From Pseudarcicella hirudinis (GTDB lineage: Bacteria > Bacteroidota > Bacteroidia > Cytophagales > Spirosomataceae): DNA of 64,000 bases. The stretch lies in assembly GCF_900115665.1 (NCBI RefSeq), contig NZ_FOXH01000001.1:615777-679776 (forward strand), read 5' to 3'. Shown here piece by piece: positions 1-7,013 of the stretch. A program made the position numbers and the translations under genes. Position 1 is the first letter of the stretch, and each line of letters opens with the position of its first letter. The notes below the pieces were generated by a model. It had not been told where the DNA came from and did not search any database. It saw only the letters and a list, made by a program, of their open reading frames with translations.

Positions 1-137
1 TGTATTATAGCAATAACAAAGGGTCGTTAGCTAAGGATTTGGATGATGTATCTTATTATACTCCACTATCCCCGATCCGTGACAATCTTGTGAAAAGAAT
101 CAAAACCTTAGAATTAAAATACCAAAACAATAACTAA
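1..137 (+). CDS. C-terminal end of an unidentified mobile-element protein (partial)
   Basis: An open frame enters from the left edge and stops with TAA at 135-137. About 44 codons are visible. They are rich in Tyr, Asn, Lys and Leu and end in a polar Lys/Asn tail. No family can be named from this fragment. It is on the same strand as the genes that follow and stops 2 nt before the next ATG, so it is probably part of the same operon of the integrated element. Confidence 0.6.
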   Translation, partial: YYSNNKGSLAKDLDDVSYYTPLSPIRDNLVKRIKTLELKYQNNN

Positions 138-139
138 AA

Positions 140-298
140 ATGGATGGATTGTTAGGAAATATTCTCGGCACTGTAAAAACGGATAATCAGATCAGTCTTG
201 ACCAGAAATCAGTACTAAATACTGGTATTATCTTGGGATTGTCTGCTATTGTTGCCGCAGTACTTATTAAATTCATTTATAAACTATTAGGCTGGTAA
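140..298 (+). CDS. Small single-span membrane protein (52 aa)
   Basis: The 52-residue reading frame starts with ATG at 140, and its TAA overlaps the next ATG by one base (TAATG). A polar N-terminal half is followed by a hydrophobic helix at about residues 28-49, with a Lys in its last third. No family is recognised. The tight spacing on both sides and the TM segment match the many other tiny membrane proteins of this element. A virion or envelope membrane role is inference. Confidence 0.6.
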   Translation: MDGLLGNILGTVKTDNQISLDQKSVLNTGIILGLSAIVAAVLIKFIYKLLGW

Positions 299-1044
299 TG
301 ATGACAAAATCTGAAATAGAACTTGAAAAAGAGTTGCTGTTGATTTCTCAGGAGGAAGCTGCTGAACGGCTTTTGCAACTCGAAGCGGAACAGGCGAAAA
401 TTGCCAAAACTGAAAAGGAAGAACTTCGAAAACGAAAACTTTCACTTTTAGATGATGCTCGAAATTACGAAGCCCTTGCCAGAGATGCAAAAACTAAAGA
501 GGACACAGATCAAAAGCTCGATTGGGCGAAAGCCTCAAGAGATGAAGCTGCAAAGATTGTAATCGAAGGGGAGACCTTCGAGGAAGAATTGCCAAAAGTA
601 GAACAGATTGCCAATAAACGAAAACTGAGTCGATTCATTGCAAAATACATGCCATTCATTCAGGTTGGCGTGCTGGTTTCAATGATTGTCGCTCTGTTAA
701 TGTCATTTTATGGTTATCAAGCAAAGATTGAGCGGGCAAATTCACTCTTAAGTGAAGATGAGCTTATTACAAAAAAAGTAAACGCTTTCAACGATTCAAA
801 TTTACAGAGAATTGTATTTGAGCGGTTACTACAGAGTACCGACCTGGTATTCATTTTGATTTTCCTGTTAATTATTGCGCCATCCGTTCTATGCTATCAA
901 TTGCCGTTTGTTAAGTCAAATAAAGATTTTTATCACGATTTTTTCTACAAACTAACCGCATGGGAAAGGATAAAATTTGTTGCTATGTTATTTGGATCGT
1001 TGCTAATTTATTTTGGTTTGAGTCACTCAGTCAACCAATTTTGA
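298..1044 (+). CDS. Coiled-coil membrane protein of the mobile element
   Basis: This 248-residue protein starts with two tandem ATGs (298 and 301). Residues 1-90 are dominated by Glu, Lys, Ala and Leu in heptad-like order, suggesting a long coiled coil. Three hydrophobic segments follow at about residues 120-142, 182-204 and 224-245. No enzyme motif is visible and no family is recognised. It overlaps the upstream gene by one base and the downstream peptidase by four (TTGA). A structural or scaffolding role at a membrane is plausible but inferred. Confidence 0.65.
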   Translation: MMTKSEIELEKELLLISQEEAAERLLQLEAEQAKIAKTEKEELRKRKLSLLDDARNYEALARDAKTKEDTDQKLDWAKASRDEAAKIVIEGETFEEELPKVEQIANKRKLSRFIAKYMPFIQVGVLVSMIVALLMSFYGYQAKIERANSLLSEDELITKKVNAFNDSNLQRIVFERLLQSTDLVFILIFLLIIAPSVLCYQLPFVKSNKDFYHDFFYKLTAWERIKFVAMLFGSLLIYFGLSHSVNQF

Positions 1045-1592
1045 GCGAATCGGAGCTGAGGGAAAAAATAGTTAAAGCCCAGGAAAAGTATCTGACAGTT
1101 AGAGAAGATAGATACTGGAGTAACACTCAAAAGACATGGGTTTACACGAATAGAGGAACTGAATTAGATAAAATTCAAAAACGGGCAGGTTGTCCACTTG
1201 GGTGCTATTGGTGCGGTGCATATCAAACTGTTTTACATCAGGATGTCGGGATAGACGTTCGAAAAGATTTCGGGATTGAAAATCCGCTTTCGGTTAGAGA
1301 ATGGTTTAAGAAAAGTTCTCGAATAGTGTATATAAAGGGCTCTGGAAATCAAAGAACTGGCATTTTGCCTAAAAAGGGCGATGAGATGCGAATGTTTTAT
1401 TCCCATATCGAAATGTACGTCGGTGATGACTGGTTAAAAGATTTTGCAAGAAAAAAAATCCCCAGCGGGGGCGGAAACACGGGAGGCGGCAAAGGCTGGC
1501 ATGGTGTTTACATCACCAATCGAAATTTAAACGAAATACAGTTAGTCAGTAATCATATTAGTTTCTATTATAATAAGCAAAAAAAGCTGTGA
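1041..1592 (+). CDS. CHAP-like cysteine peptidase/amidase
   Basis: The protein contains a Cys-rich stretch CPLGCYWCGAY (around 1192-1224) and, downstream, GDEMRMFYSHIEMYVGDD (around 1378-1431). Order and spacing resemble the nucleophile Cys and catalytic His of CHAP/NlpC-P60 peptidoglycan hydrolases. A Gly-rich loop follows. The start is uncertain. TTG at 1041 gives a four-base overlap with the upstream stop, the style used elsewhere in this array. A longer frame from ATG 960 would add a signal-peptide-like segment but overlap the upstream gene by 85 nt. It is the first of several cell-wall enzymes in a row, consistent with virus entry or lysis. Confidence 0.6.
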   Translation: MSESELREKIVKAQEKYLTVREDRYWSNTQKTWVYTNRGTELDKIQKRAGCPLGCYWCGAYQTVLHQDVGIDVRKDFGIENPLSVREWFKKSSRIVYIKGSGNQRTGILPKKGDEMRMFYSHIEMYVGDDWLKDFARKKIPSGGGNTGGGKGWHGVYITNRNLNEIQLVSNHISFYYNKQKKL

Positions 1593-2269
1593 GCCTGATT
1601 TTTATAGATAAAATTCCTGCAAACCTCAGAACCGAATTTGAAAAGAAATTAAGGGTTGTTTGTATGAATCTTAAGATCAGAAATCCTAATTGGTTAATGG
1701 CGTTGATATGGGCTGAGTCGAGATTTATACCAACCGCTAAGGCTCCAGACTCTACGGCAACTGGCTTAATACAGTTTTTAGAATCTACCGCAAATGAAAT
1801 AGGATATTCAACTGCCCAGATTGCTAAAATGAATGTTATCGAGCAGTTGGTTCCAGTAGAGAGGTATCTATCGTTGCAAATTAAAAGGTATGGTTTGCCT
1901 GATAATGGGTATGAGTTGTATGAGTTGGTGCATTACCCGGCAGCATTTAAAAAAGCAAATGGTTTTATCCTGTATTCAAAAGGTTCAGCCGCATACAACG
2001 CAAATAGGCTTGATTATGATAAGGACGGTAATGTAACAGTATTCGAGTTAAAGACTTTTTTAGAGAAACAGGTTAACCCGTATTACGATATTTCCTTCTT
2101 GAATCAGTCGGAATCTGGACAAAATGTAAATCAGTTTATCCAAGGGGTTCCTAATTTTTTACTTTGGGTTATTGTAGTTGGCTTTTTCTTTTTCACAGGG
2201 TTTTCATTATTGAAACCGGGTTCCTGGAAGGCTTTTAGAATAATGATAATTGGACTATTTAAGAAATGA
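1589..2269 (+). CDS. Membrane-anchored SLT lytic transglycosylase with EF-hand-like loop
   Basis: The 226-residue protein starts at GTG 1589, overlapping the previous stop by four bases. Motifs of the SLT lysozyme-like fold appear in order: ALIWAESRF with catalytic Glu43, TGLIQFLESTA, and AAYNANR. Directly after comes DYDKDGNVTVFE, which fits the 12-residue calcium loop of an EF hand. A hydrophobic helix at about residues 190-210 and a basic GLFKK end anchor it in a membrane. Such enzymes cleave the glycan strand of peptidoglycan. PRD1-type viruses carry a membrane-associated transglycosylase for genome entry, which fits this topology, but the assignment to a virion is inferred. Confidence 0.75.
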   Translation: MSLIFIDKIPANLRTEFEKKLRVVCMNLKIRNPNWLMALIWAESRFIPTAKAPDSTATGLIQFLESTANEIGYSTAQIAKMNVIEQLVPVERYLSLQIKRYGLPDNGYELYELVHYPAAFKKANGFILYSKGSAAYNANRLDYDKDGNVTVFELKTFLEKQVNPYYDISFLNQSESGQNVNQFIQGVPNFLLWVIVVGFFFFTGFSLLKPGSWKAFRIMIIGLFKK

Positions 2270-2739
2270 TGACAATCGGTTTTGAAACTTTTGACATAGA
2301 TCATCCGGAAGTATCCACGATTATAATGAGTCTGGCCAGTGCAGGGATATGGTCACATTGCGAGATACACTTTAGTGACGGAGCAGTCGGAACAGCCGGA
2401 GACAAAAGAAGGGGTGTAATGCTTATTTCAGATAAGGACAAAGTTTACAAACCTGAAAACTGGCAGTTCTTTCAGATACCAGCCAAGGCGGATCAAGAGG
2501 CTAAAGTGAGACAGTATTTTATAGATAGACAATCAGAAAGATATAATTGGACTGGCATTTTTGCCGGAATGATCGCAGGTTTTGATCTTACAAATTCTAA
2601 TGGTCAGTTCTGTAGCGAAATATGTTTTAATTCATTGGTTCAAGCAGGGGTTATTGAAAGTTATGGATTAAAAAGTTTCCAACTCTCTCCATCGCATTTA
2701 TACGAAATTTTAACAAGGTTGAAATTTAAGAAATTATGA
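2266..2739 (+). CDS. YiiX/YebB-like permuted NlpC/P60 peptidase
   Basis: This 157-residue protein has the arrangement of permuted papain-like enzymes of the YiiX type. The N-terminal motif WSHCEIHFSDG holds the likely catalytic His (H31). YNWTGIFAG and then FCSEICFNSL follow, with the probable nucleophile Cys116. No signal peptide or TM is seen. It overlaps both neighbours by four bases. In this context it may cut peptide stems or act on lipid or amide bonds. The substrate cannot be read from the sequence. Confidence 0.7.
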   Translation: MMTIGFETFDIDHPEVSTIIMSLASAGIWSHCEIHFSDGAVGTAGDKRRGVMLISDKDKVYKPENWQFFQIPAKADQEAKVRQYFIDRQSERYNWTGIFAGMIAGFDLTNSNGQFCSEICFNSLVQAGVIESYGLKSFQLSPSHLYEILTRLKFKKL

Positions 2740-2876
2740 AAAAATGGTTCTTTATTATTGGAATTGGCGTAAACCTTTTAATTGTAATCGGTTTGGTACT
2801 TCAATTCTTTGTCAATATCAATACGTTGAAAGAGCAACGCATGCGTAAACAACTTGAAAATGTACCAACGAAATAA
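2736..2876 (+). CDS. Small single-span membrane protein (46 aa)
   Basis: The ATG at 2736 overlaps the preceding stop (ATGA) and the frame runs to TAA 2874-2876. The protein has a Lys-Lys start, a hydrophobic helix at about residues 4-27 and a polar, basic C-terminal tail. It overlaps the next small gene by 17 nt. No family is recognised. It resembles the tiny membrane proteins of lipid-containing phages in size and shape only. Confidence 0.55.
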   Translation: MKKWFFIIGIGVNLLIVIGLVLQFFVNINTLKEQRMRKQLENVPTK

Positions 2877-2997
2877 ATACTATTTATTCATCACATTGAT
2901 TGTGTTTGGTATAGGAAGCTATATCACATTGGATGCAATTTTCATTAAACCAGGGCGACTGAAATCAAACCGGAAATTTGTAATCAAAAGAAATTAA
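2860..2997 (+). CDS. Small single-span membrane protein (45 aa)
   Basis: The frame starts at ATG 2860 inside the end of the previous gene and stops at 2995-2997, 3 nt before the next start. A hydrophobic stretch spans about residues 7-29, followed by a strongly basic tail. No family is recognised. The overlaps on both sides support that it is translated. Confidence 0.5.
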   Translation: MYQRNKYYLFITLIVFGIGSYITLDAIFIKPGRLKSNRKFVIKRN

Positions 2998-3000
2998 AAA

Positions 3001-3720
3001 ATGCCTTTAGCAATCGAAATATTGAAATCCTCATTTTACACGACAAATCAAGTGCCGGGTAATATGGCGATTGTGAACCAGATCAGAAGTGCGTACGGAG
3101 CAATCATTAACGAGGCGTGTTCCTCAGCAAATGCAAGGCTTGATTCGTACATCTTGGAAGCACTTTTTTTCATCGAAAGCAAGGGCAATCCGAATGCTGC
3201 GAACGGGCAAGCCTACGGAATCGGGCAATTGGACCCAAAAACGGCAAGCAATATTCCATTCTGGCTCAAAAAAAGAGCAAAAATCATGACGGATTCTCAG
3301 GAAGCTAAGATTTATCAACTTTTTGGTCAAAACCTTGCGGATTGTCTGCTGAATCTAAAGTGGGATAACGCTCCCAGTAAATGTTCAGGTGCTGCAGATT
3401 CAACAAATCTGATAACAAAGCAACAGTTATTAAATCCAGAGATAAATATTTGGTTGTCTTCCATGTATATGGATTATTTAGTCGACAAGTATTCTGAAGG
3501 AGGAATCATAGGAATCGGCAATCCGACAAAAGTCAGGATGGACAAAATTATTGTACACTACAATGCCGGGCAGGGTAATGCAAATAAAGTGCCGAAGTCC
3601 TTAACACCTACTGACACTGTCAGTTTTGTGAAAAATAATATTTCTAATACCACATCTGATTACATTCTAAAGTTTATAGGCACAAACGGGCTTATAGACT
3701 CAATTACAAGAACTCTCTAA
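3001..3720 (+). CDS. SLT-domain lytic transglycosylase
   Basis: The 239-residue protein carries all main SLT motifs: ALFFIESKGNP with catalytic Glu59, AYGIGQLDPKTA, and VHYNAGQGNANKVP. It is the second transglycosylase of the element. It has no obvious TM segment or signal peptide, unlike the one at 1589. It may be a virion-associated enzyme for entry or the endolysin for exit. Having two distinct copies suggests separate roles. Confidence 0.8.
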   Translation: MPLAIEILKSSFYTTNQVPGNMAIVNQIRSAYGAIINEACSSANARLDSYILEALFFIESKGNPNAANGQAYGIGQLDPKTASNIPFWLKKRAKIMTDSQEAKIYQLFGQNLADCLLNLKWDNAPSKCSGAADSTNLITKQQLLNPEINIWLSSMYMDYLVDKYSEGGIIGIGNPTKVRMDKIIVHYNAGQGNANKVPKSLTPTDTVSFVKNNISNTTSDYILKFIGTNGLIDSITRTL

Positions 3721-3732
3721 ACTCATTATAAA

Positions 3733-4320
3733 ATGGCTCTGATTACTAAAGGTTCTAAAATTTATTGCTTTTCAAAAGCGGGGTGTACTGTATATGAAGA
3801 CGAGCATTACGGAGCGCATTTTCCTGATTGGCACGAGCCTATGATGCAATGGTATGGTGACAGTGGGACGACAAATGAGCCAAAACGGTTTTTGCAGGGT
3901 TCTCTAATCGGAACAGCAACAGGCGAAAAAAGAGTAAAGGGTGATGTGTTGTACTACCAGGTAAACACATTTTCAGAAAACCGTAACAGTACAGGGTTCC
4001 TCGGTTGGGGTGCAGGTGAATACACACCAAGACCGATGTTGGCCTGGGTAAGCAGTCAGGATGCTACTGACAGCGAGGATGCGGCTTTTGCTGCATTCGA
4101 CAAAAGGGAGGATGGTGCATCTATTGAAGATATTAAGAAGGCGAACGCCAATGGTGACACTGGTTACACAAAGCCTCCTAAAAGTGCGGCCGGAAGTGGA
4201 AATACCCCAGGCGCTGGAACTCCTAATTCAAACGCATCATCAAGTAAAATTCTTCTGTATGGGCTTGCAGTTGCCGTAGTAGGGTTTGTCATTTATTTGT
4301 TTGCCCGGAAACATAATTAA
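3733..4320 (+). CDS. C-terminally anchored membrane protein, unknown function
   Basis: This 195-residue protein has a compact N-terminal domain of about 115 residues rich in Trp, Tyr and Gly. A Gly/Ser/Pro/Asn-rich linker at about 135-168 follows, then a C-terminal hydrophobic helix (about 170-190) with the basic end ARKHN. The topology is a soluble domain on a flexible stalk tethered to a membrane. No catalytic motif or family is recognised. The position among cell-wall enzymes and the shared C-tail design suggest a membrane-bound structural or entry protein (inference). Confidence 0.6.
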   Translation: MALITKGSKIYCFSKAGCTVYEDEHYGAHFPDWHEPMMQWYGDSGTTNEPKRFLQGSLIGTATGEKRVKGDVLYYQVNTFSENRNSTGFLGWGAGEYTPRPMLAWVSSQDATDSEDAAFAAFDKREDGASIEDIKKANANGDTGYTKPPKSAAGSGNTPGAGTPNSNASSSKILLYGLAVAVVGFVIYLFARKHN

Positions 4321-4338
4321 CCTCTAAACCTAATTAAA

Positions 4339-4737
4339 ATGGGAGCATATAAAGACGCAACAGGAAAGACCCGGGTGGGGAAAGTACTTCAGGACATTGG
4401 TGGTTTCTTCTCAGGTATTTTTAAGAAAAAGACTGATACGAGCTCTACCAGTTCAAGTCCTGCGGGGACTTCTTCCGGATCGGATAACTCGAAGGGTGCA
4501 ACAGGAACTTTCGATTGGGCGAGTTTGATAGTAACTATTGGGGGAATTGTAGGCGGGGTACTGGGGATTAATTCAGGGGAAAATGCCGGGATTCCCGCAA
4601 ATACAACTATTACACCGGCTCAACAACAACAGCTAGAGGATGAACAGTCCGCTAAAACCGGGAAGTTCACTATCATAGGAATTGTACTTGTTGTGGTTGC
4701 AATTATTTCATTTTTCATTTTCAGGAAGAAAAAGTAA
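4339..4737 (+). CDS. Small membrane protein with Ser/Thr-rich linker
   Basis: The 132-residue protein has a basic N-terminal third, a Ser/Thr/Gly-rich low-complexity stretch (about 34-55), a Gly-rich moderately hydrophobic segment (about 60-78) and a strong C-terminal TM helix (about 108-128) ending in FRKKK. Its stop TAA is directly followed by the next ATG. No family is recognised. The C-terminal anchor is shared with neighbouring proteins. Confidence 0.55.
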   Translation: MGAYKDATGKTRVGKVLQDIGGFFSGIFKKKTDTSSTSSSPAGTSSGSDNSKGATGTFDWASLIVTIGGIVGGVLGINSGENAGIPANTTITPAQQQQLEDEQSAKTGKFTIIGIVLVVVAIISFFIFRKKK

Positions 4738-5505
4738 ATGGTTAACATCGGTATCATATCCCAGGTCTCAAGTTTGGACAGATCCACCCTCTTGAAAATA
4801 AGAGAAGCCCTAAACATTCAGGCTGGACAACTCTTAAATTTGAATGGGTACGAAGGACATTATGAGGTATTTGATTCTATTTCCAGTATGCCGGATAATT
4901 ATTATCCGATGTACATCAAAAGCGAAATCGACCAGCCGGAATTAAATGGATACCATTGGGTTGACGAGAAGAATAAGCCATATATAGATGTTCGATACAA
5001 TAGCGACTTTGATGCTTTAACCCTTACAATGAGTCATGAAGGAATTGAGACAATTGCGAATCCAAGGGTAGATAAATTTCTGAAAGCAGACAATTTTCTT
5101 AACGAACCTAACTTGCAAGGAGAGTTCTTTTTTGAGATTGCGGATATAACACAAAGTAAGGAATTCGCCTATCGAATTAACGGAATATTAGTATCAAATT
5201 TTGTATCAAACAATTGGTATGACACAACCAAAGTTACAGGACAAAAATATGATTATCTGGGATATTGTACAGAGCCACGGCAATTGCTTGAAGGTGGTTA
5301 TAAAAGCCTAAAGGTTACTGATAAACGTGACCCCAGCATTGTTGAATACTGGCAGGCTTTTAAACAGAAAGGAGTAATTATCTGGAAGAAATTAAACGGA
5401 AAAGATGTTGCTTTAACTGCAATCAGCAATCCGTTTCCCTGGTTAATTGTAACAATTTCAGCCGTTTTTATTTTCCTGTTTTTGATATTTAGAAAAAAAT
5501 CATAA
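4738..5505 (+). CDS. Zincin-like phage protein with C-terminal membrane anchor
   Basis: The 255-residue protein contains GYHWVDEKNKPYIDV followed by TLTMSHEGIETIANPRVD (His100, Glu101, Glu104, Asn108-Pro109) and later YCTEPRQLLEGGY. From memory this order resembles an uncharacterised phage and bacterial family with a SHE-x2-E-x3-DP signature and a CDPVE-like motif, which looks like a metallopeptidase variant. Here DP is NP and CDP is CTEP. There is no HExxH. A C-terminal TM helix (about 231-250) with an RKKS tail anchors it. The enzyme activity is unproven. Confidence 0.55.
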   Translation: MVNIGIISQVSSLDRSTLLKIREALNIQAGQLLNLNGYEGHYEVFDSISSMPDNYYPMYIKSEIDQPELNGYHWVDEKNKPYIDVRYNSDFDALTLTMSHEGIETIANPRVDKFLKADNFLNEPNLQGEFFFEIADITQSKEFAYRINGILVSNFVSNNWYDTTKVTGQKYDYLGYCTEPRQLLEGGYKSLKVTDKRDPSIVEYWQAFKQKGVIIWKKLNGKDVALTAISNPFPWLIVTISAVFIFLFLIFRKKS

Positions 5506-5519
5506 AAAATACCTCAGCT

Positions 5520-5738
5520 ATGAAAAAGACAAAATCGGCTCCTAAAAAAGCATCTAAGCCAAAAAAGAAAGTGGTAAAATCAGGTTTAACTCCTGCTCAG
5601 AAACGAATCAAAAGAATCAGTCAGGTTGCTACTGAGATTCAAAAGTCAGGCGGAAAGACAACGAAAAAAGTAACTGTATCAAAGTTTAAAGTAAGTCGTG
5701 TCGAGGCGGTAAAAAGAGCCGCAAAACAGGTTAAGTGA
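5520..5738 (+). CDS. Lys-rich basic protein, possible nucleic-acid binder
   Basis: This 72-residue protein has about one third Lys/Arg, with a Lys/Pro/Ala-rich histone-H1-like N-terminal third and a more ordered C-terminal part with several Val-Ser-Lys and Arg-Lys clusters. It lacks hydrophobic segments, unlike most genes around it. Such composition is typical of proteins that neutralise or condense DNA. In a virus it could bind the packaged genome (inference). The TGA overlaps the next ATG (TGATG). Confidence 0.55.
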   Translation: MKKTKSAPKKASKPKKKVVKSGLTPAQKRIKRISQVATEIQKSGGKTTKKVTVSKFKVSRVEAVKRAAKQVK

Positions 5739-6124
5739 TGCTTTTAATTGCTCGGCTCAATTCTGAAATTACCCTCAAGCGGTGGAAGTTTCTACTACTC
5801 CGTTTGGGGGCAATAGCATTTTTACTTGGTTGTTTTGGTTTCTGGATGTACTATAGACAGGCAGATTTTCGAATTGCTCAGATGCAAACTGAAAATGATT
5901 ATCTGACAAAGGTGCTGAGAGATAATCAGGGAAAGCGATCTGCATTACAGAAATCATTTGCAGAGGCAATTAAGAAAGGTTTAAATACTAATGCTGAAAT
6001 AGAAAATAAAGATGCTGCAGATCAGAAATATCTTGAAAGTAATAGCCTGGATCGTACTGATTCTGCCAGAGACGCTCTATGGCAAAAGTATTACGGCAGC
6101 AGACTCTACAGCCAGAAAAGATAG
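5738..6124 (+). CDS. Single-span coiled-coil membrane protein (spanin-like topology)
   Basis: The frame starts at ATG 5738 (GTG 5735 is also possible), giving about 128 residues. A TM helix lies at about residues 20-42 after a basic N-terminus, followed by a Gln/Lys/Glu-rich region likely to be a coiled coil. The last 113 nt overlap the start of the next gene in another frame. An N-terminal TM plus coiled coil with an embedded downstream gene recalls Rz/Rz1 spanins, but the partner lacks an Rz1 lipobox, so this is only a suggestion. Confidence 0.5.
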   Translation: MLLIARLNSEITLKRWKFLLLRLGAIAFLLGCFGFWMYYRQADFRIAQMQTENDYLTKVLRDNQGKRSALQKSFAEAIKKGLNTNAEIENKDAADQKYLESNSLDRTDSARDALWQKYYGSRLYSQKR

Positions 6125-6464
6125 TTTAGAGATTCAGGAACCATTGTTCTTAGTCAGAAAGTCACAGATTGACTTGGCGATTAATAATAAGATCGCTCTG
6201 GATTCTCTTAGGATCAGATTTGAATTATTGAAGCTGAGTTCGAAAGTAAGTCTGGAAAAAGCAAAAGTGATAGGTTCTCAGATATTTCAGATTTGTGATG
6301 ACGATATGAAGACAGCCGGGATTATAATTGCAAATGATAAAAAGATCAGAAAACGGCTCAATCTTAAGTTAGTATTGCAATATATCAAAGCACCTCTGCT
6401 CGGTGCTGGTTTATTTTACCTCGGAAATATAGCAGCACAAAAAGGCTTAATTATAAAGTTATGA
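6012..6464 (+). CDS. Exported protein overlapping the previous gene in another frame
   Basis: This is a 150-residue frame from ATG 6012. Its first 26 residues form a plausible signal peptide (basic start, hydrophobic core, small residues near 24-30). A helical polar domain follows, then a C-terminal hydrophobic segment at about 129-146. The first 38 codons lie inside the preceding gene. A shorter form from a later start after 6124 cannot be excluded. No family is recognised. The stop overlaps the next ATG (ATGA). Confidence 0.45.
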   Translation: MLQIRNILKVIAWIVLILPETLYGKSITAADSTARKDSLEIQEPLFLVRKSQIDLAINNKIALDSLRIRFELLKLSSKVSLEKAKVIGSQIFQICDDDMKTAGIIIANDKKIRKRLNLKLVLQYIKAPLLGAGLFYLGNIAAQKGLIIKL

Positions 6465-6646
6465 ACATATTCTCGTCAATTTTAGGGGCAATATTCGGTA
6501 CTTCGGACAATAGTTCTGAGGAATTGGGGGCTTTGAAGCAACAAGTATCGGCCTTAACCAAGTCAGTAAAAACTTTCAAAATCATTAGTGCGGTTTTGGG
6601 AATTGGTTTCCTAACTACCCTGATCTTATATCTGAGAAAGAAATGA
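6461..6646 (+). CDS. Small C-terminally anchored membrane protein (61 aa)
   Basis: The 61-residue frame overlaps its neighbours by four bases on each side. Ser/Asp-rich N-terminal residues are followed by a short amphipathic, coiled-coil-like stretch (about 22-38) and a TM helix (about 40-57) ending in LRKK. No family is recognised. The C-tail-anchor design is the recurring pattern of this element. Confidence 0.55.
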   Translation: MNIFSSILGAIFGTSDNSSEELGALKQQVSALTKSVKTFKIISAVLGIGFLTTLILYLRKK

Positions 6647-7008
6647 AAATACTTAAAACCATATTCGTATTGGCAATAATCGGGGGAATTTCTGCTCTGA
6701 TCTATAAATTCCGTATCGAACTTGGAATTGAGGATAGCACCGATCAAGCTGCTACAACTCCTGAAAACCTTACTGCTAATATTCAGCCGGAATTGATTTC
6801 TGACTCTCAATCGTTGGTAAATTATACAGACCGCCAGTTAGCTACTGCCGCTATAGCATTAGCTATAAAAAATCAGCCTGTTTCCACTAATACGATAAGT
6901 TTTTACGATCCCAATAATGTTAAAGAAGGTTGGAATTACGTTCCGGGCGAGGGCCTTTACTATCGACAAGGCAAAGATTTGCTATTTATCCACTCAACAT
7001 TACAATAA
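6643..7008 (+). CDS. N-terminally anchored small protein, unknown function
   Basis: The 121-residue protein has an uncleaved-looking TM helix at about residues 4-22, followed by a polar domain with a Gln/Thr/Asn-rich linker and a Tyr/Gly-rich C-terminus. It overlaps the gene before it by four bases and ends 5 nt before the spike gene. The location directly upstream of the spike may mean it links the spike to the membrane. That is inference. Confidence 0.5.
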   Translation: MKILKTIFVLAIIGGISALIYKFRIELGIEDSTDQAATTPENLTANIQPELISDSQSLVNYTDRQLATAAIALAIKNQPVSTNTISFYDPNNVKEGWNYVPGEGLYYRQGKDLLFIHSTLQ

Positions 7009-7013
7009 TTCAT

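Noticed and set aside
960-1040. Signal-peptide-like N-terminal extension of the CHAP-like protein from ATG 960
   Set aside because: It would overlap the upstream gene by 85 nt within a sequence that already codes a TM helix, which makes hydrophobic readings in other frames likely. The TTG at 1041 gives the four-base overlap typical of this array. Not fully excluded.
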